Source of the DNA: Corylus avellana
Taxonomy: Eukaryota > Streptophyta > Magnoliopsida > Fagales > Betulaceae
Length of the DNA stretch: 64,000 nt
Assembly (NCBI RefSeq): GCF_901000735.1
Contig: NC_081547.1
Location: 1,674,001-1,738,000 of the forward strand
Reading direction: 5' to 3'
Of this stretch, positions 25,566-38,370 are shown one piece after another. A program made the translations under genes and the position numbers. Below the pieces are notes generated by a model. That model was not told where the DNA came from. It saw only the letters and a list, made by a program, of their open reading frames with translations, and ran no database searches. Within the stretch, counting starts at the first letter, position 1. Each line of letters begins with the position of its first letter.

Positions 25566-26270
25566 ATGCCTTCGGACTCCAGCGAGCACCGCAGGCCACC
25601 CAAGACAGCCCACAACCCGGGAGCCCCACCACCAGAACAAGAGCAACTACCGTGCCCGCGCTGCGACTCCACCAACACCAAGTTCTGTTACTACAACAAC
25701 TACAACTTCTCGCAGCCCCGCCACTTCTGCAAGTCCTGCCGTCGCTACTGGACTCACGGTGGGACCCTCCGGGACATCCCCGTCGGCGGCGGCTCCCGCA
25801 AGAACGCCAAGCGCTCCCGCACCGCCAACGCCACCAATATCCTCTCCTCCTCCGCCACTTCTCACGTCGACCCTCTTCCCGCCACCCCGGTCCTGCTCCC
25901 TCTCTCGGCCAGCCAGGGCTCGTCCGTACAGTTTGGGCTTGGTGGTAATGGGGTTGATGTGAAGGGTAATGGAAGTGTTTGTGGAAGTTTCACGTCTCTG
26001 CTGAACACTCAGGGGCCGGGCTTTTTGGCGCTGGGTGGGTTTGGCCTTGGGATTGGGCCTGGGTTTGAGGAAATGGGCTTTGGGCTTGGGAGAGGGATCT
26101 GGGCTTTTCCCGGGGTGGGAGACGGTGGTGCTGCAGCTGCTGGTAATGGTAGTGCAACAGGAATGGGGAACACGTGGCAGTACGAGAATGGAGAGTCTGG
26201 GTTTGCTGGTGGAGACTGCTTTTCTTGGCCGGATTTGGCAATATCAACCCCTGGAAATGGTCTCAAATGA
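25566..26270 (+). CDS. Dof zinc-finger transcription factor, DOF5.8-like
   Basis: A single exon encodes 234 residues. The start chosen is the ATG at 25566 ([10 protein letters not shown]), because the Arabidopsis relative Dof5.8 (At5g66940) also starts MPSE as I recall. The frame is open further upstream but only with non-ATG codons. The Dof domain lies at residues ~29-81: [18 protein letters not shown], then [22 protein letters not shown], with the four zinc-binding Cys in CX2C-X21-CX2C spacing. A basic RKNAKRSR segment follows and may aid nuclear import. The C-terminal half is Gly-rich and ends with an acidic/aromatic motif ([18 protein letters not shown]). Dof proteins bind AAAG cores in DNA. 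The coding region is much more GC-rich than its surroundings, common for Dof exons. Confidence 0.93.
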   Translation: MPSDSSEHRRPPKTAHNPGAPPPEQEQLPCPRCDSTNTKFCYYNNYNFSQPRHFCKSCRRYWTHGGTLRDIPVGGGSRKNAKRSRTANATNILSSSATSHVDPLPATPVLLPLSASQGSSVQFGLGGNGVDVKGNGSVCGSFTSLLNTQGPGFLALGGFGLGIGPGFEEMGFGLGRGIWAFPGVGDGGAAAAGNGSATGMGNTWQYENGESGFAGGDCFSWPDLAISTPGNGLK

Positions 26271-27774
26271 ACTCCTCTTTTCTTTTGCTTTTTTATTTTT
26301 TTTTCAATGGAAACTGTGTTTTTTTTAGGGTTTTTTATTTGCTACTGTCGAGAGTAAATTGGGTATGAAATTTAGTAAAAAAGTAGACTTTTTTGACTCT
26401 GCTATATGTATTTGTTCTTTCTGATTGGTGAATGTTCCATGTAATTCAGTTTGAAGCTGATGTACCATGTAGTTATTAGATGCTTAGTTTTCAGCACCCC
26501 TAAAATTGGATCTTGCCCATGGATTATCATATCATTCTTCATATAGATTTAAGATTTTTAAGAGCCAATGCCAAAAACTAAAAAAAAATTCATACAAAAA
26601 TCAGTTAATTTCACTTCATTTCCCCCATTTCCCCCATTTTGGTGTTTGAATTCACATCGCTCAAACCTCTTCTCCAACGCAATTTTTTCATCTATCAGTT
26701 TAATTAATAGAACTCTGAATTGGTGAATGCAAACTTTTCTACGTGTTTCATTTGAATTTTGAATTTGGTTCGACAGCATTGTTTTGGTGGCAATTATACG
26801 TCTAAGAAACATTTTGAGAAAAAGTAATGCCGTGCTAAAATAGGAGCATTCCGATTAGTTATATTTTTATTTACATCATTTAAATATTATTTTTTTTATT
26901 TTTTTTATAAGGATTGTATTTTTTTCTAAATATTCTATTTTTCAACTTTGGAAAAAAAGAGATGTGGAGGGAGAAATAGTAAGAAAAATTTTTGGAAAAA
27001 AAGAGATGTGGAAGAGAAATAGCAGGACAAAGTTGGGAAAAGAGAAAACAGGTGAGAAAAACAATACAAAAATGAAATGGCTCTTGAGAAAAGCGCTGAG
27101 TATCATTTTTTTTTTTTAGCTAATCGAATAAAATATCAATTTTAATGTGCCAAAATTTTTACAAATTTGATTAGTCATTTTAGATAAATGTAAGGTTAGT
27201 TCAAATGTATAGGATCTTATAGTATTAATACTATAAGATGGGCTATTTGAATCGTCACTCAGTTGATATACGTGTGATTTGGACAGAATCGTGTATTACG
27301 AGACATGAAAACCTTGCCTCGAAGATATTTTACATCATAGAAAAATAAAAAATTGCACATCTATCTTCTAGTTGGCATCATCCCTAATTAACCACCATGT
27401 GGGATAGTTCTGGATAGTGCGACTACCCCAAAAGGATCGACTAAGGTGAGATTATGCAAATTATTTTGAGGTATTAACATAGTAGTGCCACCTGGTATTC
27501 ACACGTCAATAAATTTGTTTTTCTTGTGGGGGAGAGAGGGTTGACATGGCATGCCACGTTTCATTGCCACGGCGGGGAGTAATAGAGGTGGGAGCAGCAC
27601 TAATATTGCTCCTCTTTCTGCTGCTAAATTTCGGGGAGCAAAATAGAAATGATTTTTCAAGCATAGAGTAGAAAGGATTTTGCTTATTTTGAAAAGAGAG
27701 GGTTTTGATACCTACCTGTTCCATTTTGAGAGAGAGCTAGATGCTTTTCTCACTCCACTCCTTTATTTATATAG

Positions 27775-27876
27775 CATGAATCTCAATGATGTATTCCATC
27801 CCATGCACACCAACCTGCGGCTTAGAGAGAGCTACTGATCCAGTGTGCAAGAGATGGAATATACCATAAACCCATG
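27775..27876 (-). ncRNA. MIR2950: MIR2950 microRNA precursor
   Basis: The minus strand folds into a hairpin of about 102 nt. The 5' arm holds a 21-mer at 27859-27839 (starts UUCCAUCUCU, ends CACACUGGA) that equals the grape/citrus miR2950-5p as I remember it. The 3' arm holds a 21-mer at 27812-27792 (starts UGGUGUGCAU, ends GGAAUA), the miR2950-3p form. Aligned, the two arms pair over 19 positions with one U-U mismatch and three G-U wobbles, and leave exact 2-nt 3' overhangs on both sides, the geometry expected of a DCL1 duplex. The loop is 26 nt, and pairing continues outward to CATG at both ends. Target genes cannot be read from this window. Confidence 0.88.
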
Positions 27877-28014
27877 TTATGTGAGAAAGATCTGGAAAAG
27901 GAGAAAGATCTTCTAAACCCCCAGAAGTCTCTCCCATCTTCCCCTGCTGGATCTTCATTTCCACCCCTATAATATTGCATCTGCGGGCATGGAAGAGCCA
28001 AGAGGTAGATGATA

Positions 28015-28022
28015 ATTTATAG
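28015..28022 (-). promoter_or_regulatory. Possible TATA box for the MIR2950 transcript
   Basis: The minus strand reads CTATAAAT here, a good plant TATA match. It would place the transcription start near 27985, about 110 nt upstream of the hairpin, a usual distance. This is inferred from sequence and spacing only. Confidence 0.4.
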
Positions 28023-31000
28023 AGGTATAATAGGTTTGACTTTGAGAGGAGAGAGCCGGGTTAAGTTCCTCCTAAGTGGGAACTTTAAACAAAGAGGTCT
28101 CGATCATGCCATTCTTTTTGGAATCGCACCAATGGAGATTCGGTGCAGAAGGGGCTCATTGTATTGCTCCATGACGTGGATATCACCGACCATGGGATGG
28201 GCATGGGCAATCTGACATATGTGCTGGATGAGACGATGTTCCTCAATACTTTTTTTTTTTTTTTTTTTTTCATGTAATTGGGGTTTGTAATTATTGTATC
28301 ATATAGCCAATGATGGGTGGCGTATAGAAGAAGGCAGAGGCCCCCATTTCCCTTCATCCTGAAGCCTGTCAATCACCATGTTCGTGCAATCATCCTTTCT
28401 TTCATTAATTTCATTTTCATGTTTTTCTACTGTTTATTCATTCGCGTGATCTCCATGTGTTGTACTGGAAATATTCTACTTGTCGGCCTCAATATCAGGG
28501 CGAATGATTTATAGACACTGCAAACAATTGTTTCACGTTTTCCTTGGAGGGGTGTATCTAGTGGAATTAATGTTGCTCTGTTGTAATCAATGACGTGAGC
28601 AAGCAAAGCTTGTTGTTTATCTGAGATTTGAAATTTTTTGTAGCTCTATAAAAATGAAAAGCTCTGTTGTATTTCAAGCTTGACGTGGACAGTTAAGTTT
28701 GGGCAACGGACGCCTGTTTCATTCAAGCTTTTGCGGTTTATCCCCAGGCTAACAAGTTTGAGTAGACTAATTTTACTAAAACCACCATACCTTGTGATTT
28801 TAATTTCATACCAAGATAATCTTGGTGGGGGTTGAAAAGTTTATTCAAATGGCTACAACTAACAACATCATATTTCATGAATATTTTTCAACTTTAAAAT
28901 TTATTACATCAAAACCGATTGTCAGTACAAGCTTAACATTTTGGTTTGAAGAATACTTAATCGATTGAGGTGATGTATCAGGTTGTCATAGTAAAACCCA
29001 ATATACTCGGTCGACCGAGCATGACTTATTAAGTTTTATATTTTTTTTGTATTAAAATTTAGTGTTTTGTTTTGTATGCCTGCAAATCTATCAACCTAGT
29101 TGTGACAAAGTATTTGTGTCTCTTGTTTTTTTAGGGCTATGACCCTATTTTTCTATTTAAGCCTAATAATGATGGTTGGGCCACAATTTATTTTGTTTTT
29201 TTCTTTGGTTTTCAATAAAAAACATTAAAAGGTTGAGTTTTCTTTTTATTTTATCTAAAATCTTTGATTTTATTCTTGGTTTGGTTTTGAAAATAGTTGT
29301 GAGTTTTTTGTTTGTTTGTTTATTTTGTGACCCCATTATATCACACTTCAACAAGTGATCTCTAAATATTTTTGTTCTCTTCCCCGGAATGTCGGTTGTC
29401 CGAATTTATCCGTGCAATCAACTACATCATTGATACTAATAATGAAATACGACTTATTCCGAAGAAAGAAAAAAGTCTCGAAAACATTATTAATGTGACT
29501 CTGGTGGCTAGATGTTTGATTAAAGTAGCGCTAATCATGCACATTGGCGCAGCCAAAATTGAAAACTGATTTGAGTACAGTAATCTTTAATCATGTGAGC
29601 TATCTGGGAGTAACGTAATAGTTTTATTTGAGGTGTCTCTCTTTCTTTTTCTTAATTATCAAATAAAGTATAGATTGTTGAAGTCTACTGTGGTTGCTAT
29701 TTCAATTACTTTGGCGTGAATTTTAATAAATTAAATATTGTGAGTATTTGTGCCGTCCAGGTCCTGTCTTAAAGAGTACAAATATGGAGGCTTTATGGAA
29801 CTCAAACGCAGCAAGAAACAAAAAGCTCTTTACCAAAAAGTGAAAAAAAAAAAAAAAAAAAAAAAAAACTAAGAATGAAAGGAAAATTGGCTATAATTGA
29901 TTTACATTTTCTAAATTGTGGGATTCCCAAGTAGCAATTGGGATGGGATCACCATATCCATATGCCAGTAATTTAGTAAATAAGATATGTTAAGACAAAT
30001 AACATACAAGGTTGACATGGTGGAGATATTAGCGAAGAACATTTCAATACTTAAGTTAATATATTATTTTAGAGAGAATTCAATAATGGATAAGAGAATA
30101 GAAAGGGAAAAAATGTGCATACCTTGCAACAAGTTCATTCCCTTTACTTATAGGACTGTCGTTATGGTAAATGGACTTTGTTGGAGCGATTTTGGGGTCT
30201 AAGATTTGCTATTGCAATAGTCATCTTTTTATGGTTGAGATGAGATGAGGTTCCTTGGTGGGAAAATGGTGTGCCTACAAAACAAAGAAGGTGTCATAGG
30301 ATCTCCAGCCGGAACCGAAGACACTTCGAGTTTAAGTTAGCATAATTTTTTTTGGAGGAAGAAAAATAATGAAAATTTGTCTTTGGCTTCTAATGAACCA
30401 GCATGCATGAGAGAGAGGGAGGGAGGTGTGTGAGAGAGAGATTTTTGGGAGAGAAGGAAGAAGAAGTCTCATTCTTCCCCTTTTCCTCTTCTATTTATGG
30501 GTGTTAAGCCTTGGCTTACACATGATCACTAAGGGTAAATTCGAGATTATGATTTCCCAAGAATAATTTGCGTTTTTAAAAGATATTGCAAAATATTAGG
30601 TGTTTGCCATTGTGATTTAAAAAACACTTAATTTAAAATAGGAAAAAAAATTTGCGATTTCAATAAGCAGGTTAGAGGGTGCTTATTTGAAAAAGTGCAA
30701 ATTTAAACCAAAATCATAAATTCACATAACAAATATTTAATAAAAAAATATTTTTTAACATGTTTTACCAAACGCCTTTACGATTTTAAAAAGTAGCGAT
30801 TTTAAAAACGTTATTTTTAAAATCGTACTTATTAAAACCGCAATCCCAAATAGATCTTAAATAGGTGATGACATTTCGTAAATATGTGTAAAACGAGTGG
30901 GGCTCACAAGGAGATTTTTTTATCCCCAACAAATTTGATATGACAATGGTCAAGGGTTAAAAATTTGATATGGAAGGTAACATATTCTCATAAATAGTTT

Positions 31001-31739
31001 TCATTCGGGATATGCTCCAATGCATCATTTTTTTACTGATCAAAATTTAAATTGGTAAGCTTGTTGATGAGGAGATACCATTCCTTCTATAGTGTCCTCA
31101 TTATGTGTCTATTAGGCAAGTGATACACGGTCAGAGATCGCAGTCAGAATTGTGTAATTTAATAATAAAATCTATTAATATCCAAAGTTTAAATTGAAGT
31201 AACCTTGAGAGTAAGTCTCCACTTTAAGATCGTGTTTGAAATTTATGTTGAAAAATAGCCTTTATATTCAAAAGTGCATATTGACATTTTTTTTTGGAGC
31301 AAGAATAATAAAAAAAGGACCTATTTTTACTATTTGTTTTTATTTTTTTTATGTGGACCTATTTTTACTTTGTACAACTTGTTATACACTAAAAGCTCAT
31401 TGGCCCAGTGCGAAGGCTGAATCTGCCACTACTCTTGCAAGCCTGAAGGCCCTAAAATGCGAAATCTCCCAAATTCTCTCTTAAAAACAGCGCTCACATG
31501 ATAGGTCGACTCAAAGCCAGAGGCTTTTGGGCTCAACACTTTCGCTTTCAGCCCGATACTTCAAAAACCGAGGACTGATCGCAAATTAGACTTTCCCTGA
31601 GGACCAAACCGCAAATAGCTTCCAACTCCGTGCCTTTCCCTCTCTCTAGGGTTTTAAAGAGTGGGGGTTTTCAATTTCATTCCCAAATTAAAACGCAGAA
31701 AACACTCTGGTCATTGAAAAGGAAAACACGAAAAACGCA

Positions 31740-31919
31740 ATGGCGTTCTCACTGTTTTCTACTCCACAACAACAACAACCACAGCAACAGCTGTTTCAGC
31801 CTCAATCTCAGCCTTTTCAGCAGAGTAGCCCTTTTGCTTTTCCGCAGCAGCAACAGCAACAACAACAACAACAACAACAACAGCAGCAGCAAATCTTCCA
31901 ACAACAACAACAACAACAA

Positions 31920-31954
<35 letters not shown>

Positions 31955-33284
31955 GCAGCAGCAGCAACATTTCTTTCTGTTCACCAACGATAAGACTCCG
32001 GCGAATTATAGTACCAAGTGGTCGGAACTTCATCCCGAGTCTCAGAAAATTCTCCTTAAGATCGAGTATGTTTTCGTTTCTTCTAATTAACCTCACTTTC
32101 TAGTTCTTGATTTTTCTTTTCTGTTTCTGCATTTTGATTGGTTGCTGAGAAAATGGAGAGAAAAAGAAACAAAGATTTTGTCTTTTGTTGTTTAGTAAAA
32201 TTTCTGCATTGGGATTGATATTGTGTCAAATTTCAATTTCTTGTGTTTCATTTTTTTTTCTTGTAATGTCAGCAATTAAATGGGGCATTGGGGCTCTGAG
32301 AGATTGCAGGTTAAGAAAAATAAAGGATTCAAATTAAATTTTGTTTCACCTTACTACAAATTTCCACTAAACAAATTTGCTTATAAAAGAACTACCAAAA
32401 TGTTGCATTTAATTTGAATTGAGTTCCTTAAATAGGGGTTTTGCTTTGAAATATGAAATTTACTTCAAGGATTAGTATTAGCTTTGATAAGGAGTAATGT
32501 AGATATGGGTTTCACTTTTAATTCTATGTTTGTAGTTTATATCTTGGGTTGAGTTTGGATATAATAGTTTTGTATGAGCTTTGAGTTGCTTAAGTATTGA
32601 TTGTATATAGGGAGCGGATATTGGAGTATAGAGATGAGAGCCAGAGGCTAGATCAGTGTAGTCGTCTTTATGATTCTTCGGTTTCCAATGATGCACTCGA
32701 GCTTGATGCAAGCCATATTGTTCAGGTTTACTCTTTGATTTGATCAAATTTATTTTCTGCTGTTTGTGGTTTCTCATTGTCTTCACTGGACTAGGACTGA
32801 TAGGTCTGTTCTTTTCCGTTCTGTATAAATATGTATCAAGCATTCTCACCTGCATTCTCTATCAAATGTTAGGTAATGAGTTCTGTTAATTGGATCACAT
32901 TGGTTTTATTTTTCTGAATCTGGTACTTTCATGCTAATACTATGTAATTCATGTTTAATTGTAGTCTTAGTCAACTTTTACAATTTTCATAGTGGCTAAG
33001 CTGGCTGTGTGTATGGCCCCAAAACGTAACTCAAATTCTGCATGGAAAGATTAATTCAAGAACATGCAGTTTGTTTCCCTAATGCTTGCCCACATAAAAA
33101 AAAATCGAGTATTTATAGGTGCTATGGAATGAAAATGATAGTTGCTACTTGATTTTAACGTAAAAGTAAAAATCTTTACTTCTTGGCAAAATCAGTTGAT
33201 GCTTAAAGATCTATGGCATCTCTCTTCTCTCTTGTATACTTGTACTTGGGTTGTGCCCCTTTGCACTCTCTATTAAGATTGGAT

Positions 33285-33336
<52 letters not shown>

Positions 33337-36300
33337 ATAAATATCTATGGCATCTCGATTAATTTCTGTGTTTCCATAAATTCCATCAAACAAAAAGAAC
33401 TGAAACTTGCCTCATACTTCGAGTAATTCCCAAATTCTTATTATTTTCTCTATTATTTAGAAGATATCATGGAGGGAACTGATAATGTGTCCACCTGGAT
33501 GAATTTGGACCTTAGGCCCATTTGATTGATGGGAAATAAAGAATATATTTTGGGATTCCCGTAAAGCCATTACCTTATCTGGGTAATGGGTTCAGGATCT
33601 AATTCCCAGTAATTGGAGAATGGTTTTATAAAATGCTTGGGGGGTAAAACCATATCCATTGAAGGGGTAGGTATTTTGTTCTTCACACCCATATAGTTAA
33701 ATGCTCTCTCTCTCTCTCTTCATCATTCTCTCTGTCCCGCCACTCTCTTACCCCCTCTATACTTGTGTGAACCATTGGCAATGCTCCACTGCCAGCATAA
33801 TCACCAGATATGCAATTGCATACCAATGCTGGAGTGCCACCGTTTAAGCTGGCCCTGACTTCACTTTGGCTCTCTCTATCAGAGTGCCTAAGATGTTTTC
33901 CTCCCTTCAAACACCAGCACTCAACCACCCCTCATCGGCTTTATTCTTAGCCACCAGCTGCAAACATAAAGTGCAGTGCATAAAACCAGCATGATTTAAT
34001 AAGGTGCCTTAACCCTTGCAAACTCCATTAAAGCCATGTCAATCAAACCTTTCCCCATCTCTGCAAATCCACCGACCTGAACTCCTTGAACAAAATTTCT
34101 TGATTTTTTCTTGATTGGAAATAGATTTGTTTCAAGTTGTCTATTAGGTATCTTTTTTCTTCTTCTTCTTCTTCTTTTTTTTTTTTTTTTTTTTTTTCTG
34201 ATATTTATCAAATTTGTTCTAGATTCATCTCAGTATTCCCCATCTAGTAAAATAGTTGAGTCTATTTGATAATTGATTGGGCTTGGAAATGGATATGACA
34301 ATGGTGGGTGGAAGTGGTAGCGGCAGCAATAGGGCAGTATCTATTGGGGGTTCGCCATACTCATTCCTTGGGTGAAACAAACACGGGAATGGAAGTATAA
34401 TGGTTTCTTTTGATGAGGCTTACTGCGTCCAAACATGACAATGGTTACAGGAGCCTTAGAAGAAAAATGGCCTGCAATGGGAATTTCATTCCCATTCTGC
34501 ACTGCACTCCAGGAAATGAAATGTGGCCTTCGCAGAGAAGACATTCCATACTTCCATGTAAGACAAGAAGGTTCAACAAGTGGAAACTTATAACCAAGTC
34601 TTCTGAGTTTGTTACAAGAGGAGAGATTGGGGCTGCTTCAGTAATACAATACTACATACCTTAGTCGTGTTTAGTTTCACACAAAATCTTAGAAATGAAT
34701 TAAGCCAGAGCAAGTTCGACTATGAAATCTGTTGCAGAAAAAAAAAAAAAAAAACTCTTGTTAAATTCTAGTATTACTAAAAGGAAATGTTACTCAGCAT
34801 TCTCAAGTTCATTCTCCAGCATTCTTGTCTATGTGGCACTTTCACATTCACTCGTTTTTTTAAAGTAAAAAGAAAAACAAAAAGACAAGGAGAATGCTGA
34901 GTAGCATTTCTCGTTTGCAGTGCTTCAGGTGCTTGTTAACTGTGAGTGTATGTATGGCATGAAAATATATCTTATTATGTTATTTGTCAGGAACTTGGTG
35001 GAGTTAGTACTGCAATGGAACGACAGAAAGCTTTGCTGCATGAGCTAATGGCTGTTGTGAAAGATATGTTACGGAACACAGAGGTTGCTGTTCGCTCTTT
35101 CATGATGCTACGCCCAAGGTTCCTTCATCCAAATGCTGGAGGTGCTTCGAATGCCACTGCACCGTCACAAGCTCCAGGAACAGTAGTTCCATCTGGTTCA
35201 AGTAGTCAAATGACAGCAACCTCTATGGTGCCAGTTTTTGATTTCTATAGTGGGGTTCCAAGAAAACCATCTCCCTTTTTACAGCAAACAGTTGCCAGAT
35301 TCGAGAAGTATCTTGGTGAGTGCCGCCAGTGGATTGAAGAGTTAGAGCAGCTTCTTCTCTTAAGTTCTGAAAGGAGCTCTTCCAATCTTGGATCCTCATT
35401 ATTACAATCTCTTCCAAAAGTCATGTCAAATGTACATGACTTTTTTCTTCATGTGGCTGCTAAGGTATCACAGCAAGTATCTTGTGTTCAACATGCATTG
35501 TTATTCTTATTGTGTGGTGAAATTGTTTCAGCTATACTATGGGTCTGCTTTGGCTTTGTTTGGTTAAACATACAGATGATGAAATGGTACTATGTTTGCT
35601 TTACACGTGTCTTTTGGGATAGATATTTTATTTTCAATTTTTTTGGTTGAGAAAACACTTTTTGCTAGCCTTTGTTGTTGGGATAGGGGCTCTTTTGATT
35701 CGAGTTGAGACGAAAGGGAAAAAAATAATAATGTCCATAATGTTGTGGATTCTCTTATATATATTTTTAGTACTTTTAGAAATGAAGGCTGGCTAGATGC
35801 CCTCCATATCGTCCATAATTATGCATTAATGTTTATATTGACTTGAAAGCAGTTGGAGTTTTCTAGAACCAGTTACCCTATCTTTCCTCTGGAAAAAGTA
35901 CACTACAACTCATCTATACAATCATATCATATAAGAAACACATTATAATCCCAATTCCCCCCACCCCCCCTCCAAAAAAAAAAAAAAAGAAGAAAAGGGA
36001 AGAAAAAAACTGTGCTTGGGAAGGCACAAAATGGATCAGTGTGCTATTTCCTAATATTTCTTATGACTAATAGCAGATGCATTACAAATGTGTTCATTAG
36101 GTGGAGAGTATTCATCAGTATATTGAATCCATGAAAGCAGCTTATCTTGCTGACCAGCGCCGCCGAGGGGATGGGAATGATCCGTTTCTTGAGGCTGATC
36201 GGCGTGAAACAGCAAGGCAAGAAGCTGCTGCTAAGAGGGTACATCCAACTTCGCACTTGCCTACAAATTCACAACCATCAACACAAGTTGCTGGGTTATT

Positions 36301-38370
36301 AGCGAGCTCAGGGATTCATGGGGCATCAACGACCCTGCAGACATCTGCAGCAACTACATCAGCTTCATCTGGGAGTGGGTTGTCACTTTTTGGTACTCCT
36401 ACTTCTGCTCCTTCCTCTTTGCCATCTTCTTTGTTTGCAACACCAACCACTTCTGCTCCAGTATCCTCTCTATTTGGATCATCTGGAGCTACGCCCCAGA
36501 CATCACTTTTTGGTTCTTCATCAGCATCTTTGTTTGGTAGTGCTGCTCCATCTTTTGGTTCTACCGCTCTCTCTGGAAGTTCACTATTTTCAACACCATT
36601 TGCTTCTGGTACCTTCTTATCCTTCTTAGTTCTATGAAAGAATAATTATGGTCAATTGATAAGATTGCTTTACCTTTTCATGGTGTGGATCAAGTTTGGT
36701 TTGCCAAATTGTGGTTTAAAAAATTACAATTTATCAACTTGAGGTCACATCTTCTAATATTTTAACCTAAATTGTTAAATTTCACCTGTGTAAATCACGT
36801 GTTTCAATAAGATGCCTAAAAACCATAGTAGTAACCTCATTAGAGTCTGAATATGTTAAGCAAATATAATTAGATCCCAATGGGTAAAGTGCAATTTTCT
36901 AAACGATAGGTTGGCAATTTGAACTTGACCTTGGGTAAAATGTAATTTCTTCTAATATTGTTTTTTATGTCTTTCAACTTTGAACCGGGGATTGTTCTTG
37001 AGCACCCTGGATGGCACAAAATATGTCATTAACAGTGGCCTGTTATTATATTTTAAACTAGAAAGTATGACAGCTCTTGGTAGGCTATATTTCAGTCTTT
37101 TTCCATATGTTTGAAGAATATGAAATTATTCTTAAGATTAAAAGCTTACTACTCCAGTTTTTCTTAAATCACTATTTCACAATCACACCGACCCAAAGAT
37201 TTATTTATTTTTCTATTTGCCCAGAAAAAAAAAGGGGTGTGTGTATATTTGGTTTTTTTTTTCTAAAAAAAAAAAATTCAGAGAATCTTGAAAATTTTGA
37301 AATTTCTTTAGTTGGTGTGGCATATGTCACTTTCCAGGTATAATTTTAGCAATGTCTGACTGGTTTCGTTTCTTAATTTGACGGATTTTGACAGGACAAC
37401 AAAATTGAAACAATTTTAAAATTTTGAGGGCAACACTACAATTGAAAAAATAGGAAGGTAATTGAAATATTGATTGAAAGATGGAGGACCAAAAGTGTGC
37501 TTTAAGTCTTTAACCCCTTCTGGTATACAATCGGATTTGAACATGTAATATCATAATAATGATATGAATTGAATCACTTTTATTTTGATATTCCTTAAAA
37601 AAGTTGGTTTTTTTTTTTTTTTTTTTCAAATATAGATGCTAAATATTTTTTGTAGTATCAACCTGATGTAATGGGCTAAACTCAATTTACATGGCGTTGC
37701 CCCCCACCCCTAACAAAAGAAAAGGGGTATATCTTTCTTGATGATTTACAACCGGTTACCAGACCATAGTGTTGGTTATTTGATTCAATTGATCGTACAC
37801 GTTTGGTGTTGATCTTTTTTATTCAAGTCTTTTGGTTCTAACTTACCTTGATTGTATAATAAATTCCCTCACTTCTTCCCAGGTGCCGCAACAGGATCTG
37901 GGTCTAGCTTTGGGGCTCCATCGGTGAGTAAACCTTCAGTTTCTGACTTTGTTCCTGTACAAGTGCACTTCTTGCTTTAAGTACCACAGGAACAGGTCCT
38001 TACTATTAAAATGGTAATTTAAAGTGGCGAGAAGAGGAAGAAACATTTTCTTCAAAGAACAGTGACCTTAAATTTAGTTTTAATTCATGTCTGGCAATCA
38101 GTGTCCTTACTATTAAAATGATAATTTAAAGTAGCGAGAAGAGGAAGAAACATTTTCTTCAAAGAACAGTGACCTTAAATTTAGTTTTAATTCATGTCTG
38201 GCAATCAGTGTGTACATCTCTTTGCTGCAGTGCTAGTACCATCTGGTCACCAGCTTTACCCTTGTATGACTGCCTTACAACATGGCATGGATCTATTTAA
38301 TTGTCTTTCCATATGTCCTATGTTTTTGCAGAAATCATCGAAGCCGAAATCTCGAACTGGTAGACGGTAG
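31740..38370 (+). CDS. NUP58: Nuclear pore complex protein NUP58
   Basis: Six exons, 31740-32065, 32611-32725, 34991-35464, 36101-36608, 37883-37923 and 38332-38370, give 500 residues in one frame, all GT-AG. The N-terminus begins MAFSLFSTP and runs into glutamine tracts (residues 36-51 and 54-76). The conserved coiled-coil core follows (KWSELHPESQKILLKIEE, LEYRDESQRLDQCSRL, ELMAVVKDMLRNTEVAVRSF, FLQQTVARFEKYLGECRQW). Then come a helical stretch (VESIHQYIESMKAAYL), a Ser/Thr/Ala-rich C-terminus with several FG-type repeats (SLFGS, SFGS, SLFGT) and a basic tail KPKSRTGRR. In the family, NUP58 joins NUP62 and NUP54 in the central transport channel. The Arabidopsis counterpart is At4g37130 as I recall. 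Intron 2 (2.3 kb) holds an AT microsatellite and a MITE, and intron 5 a tandem duplication. Confidence 0.94.
31845..31967 (+). repeat. Polyglutamine-encoding CAA/CAG tract in NUP58
   Basis: Two runs of 16 and 23 Gln codons, split by Ile-Phe, are encoded by mixed CAA and CAG triplets. Pure CAA stretches and alternating CAA-CAG hexamers are visible, suggesting replication slippage. The antisense reading is only poly-Leu. Confidence 0.9.
33287..33330. repeat. (TA)n microsatellite in NUP58 intron 2
   Basis: An uninterrupted TA run of about 22 units. Similar AT runs occur at about 45646-45664 (Lines intron 7), 54871-54894 (methylesterase intron or flank), 58383-58428 and 58757-58778. Confidence 0.9.
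34783..34912. mobile_element. Short MITE in NUP58 intron 2
   Basis: The left end GGAAATGTTACTCAGCATTC is nearly the reverse complement of the right end GAATGCTGAGTAGCATTTC. This gives terminal inverted repeats of about 20 bp around a 90-bp AT-rich core. No clear target duplication was found, so the superfamily is open. Confidence 0.65.
37997..38210 (+). repeat. 107-bp tandem duplication in NUP58 intron 5
   Basis: Unit 1 (37997-38103) and unit 2 (38104-38210) are the same length and differ by about two substitutions (ATGGTAAT/ATGATAAT and GTGGCG/GTAGCG). The low divergence points to a recent duplication or to gene conversion. It starts about 70 bp downstream of the exon 5 donor. Confidence 0.9.

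Larger units (their letters stand above)
26271..31739. other. Intergenic region holding the MIR2950 locus
   Basis: Apart from the microRNA hairpin, no gene with a recognisable protein domain is visible. There are poly-T at 28251-28270, poly-A at about 29846-29868, and a 14-bp palindrome CTCGGTCGACCGAG at 29006-29019. A stretch around 30580-30860 repeats TTTAAAA/GCGATTTTAAAA motifs and ends CCGCAATCCCAAAT, resembling one arm of a common plant MITE. Confidence 0.45.

Noticed and set aside
28085..28250. Frame with LIVLLHDVDITDHG considered as a coding exon
   Set aside because: No flanking exons, no known family, and it lies next to a poly-T run upstream of the MIR2950 transcript.
29006..29019. 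Palindrome CTCGGTCGACCGAG as an operator-like site
   Set aside because: It is an isolated short palindrome in AT-rich DNA without a nearby gene. No evidence of function.
31749..32096. Minus-strand leucine-rich frame
   Set aside because: It is the antisense of the NUP58 glutamine tract. Poly-Leu is forced by the CAA/CAG repeat.
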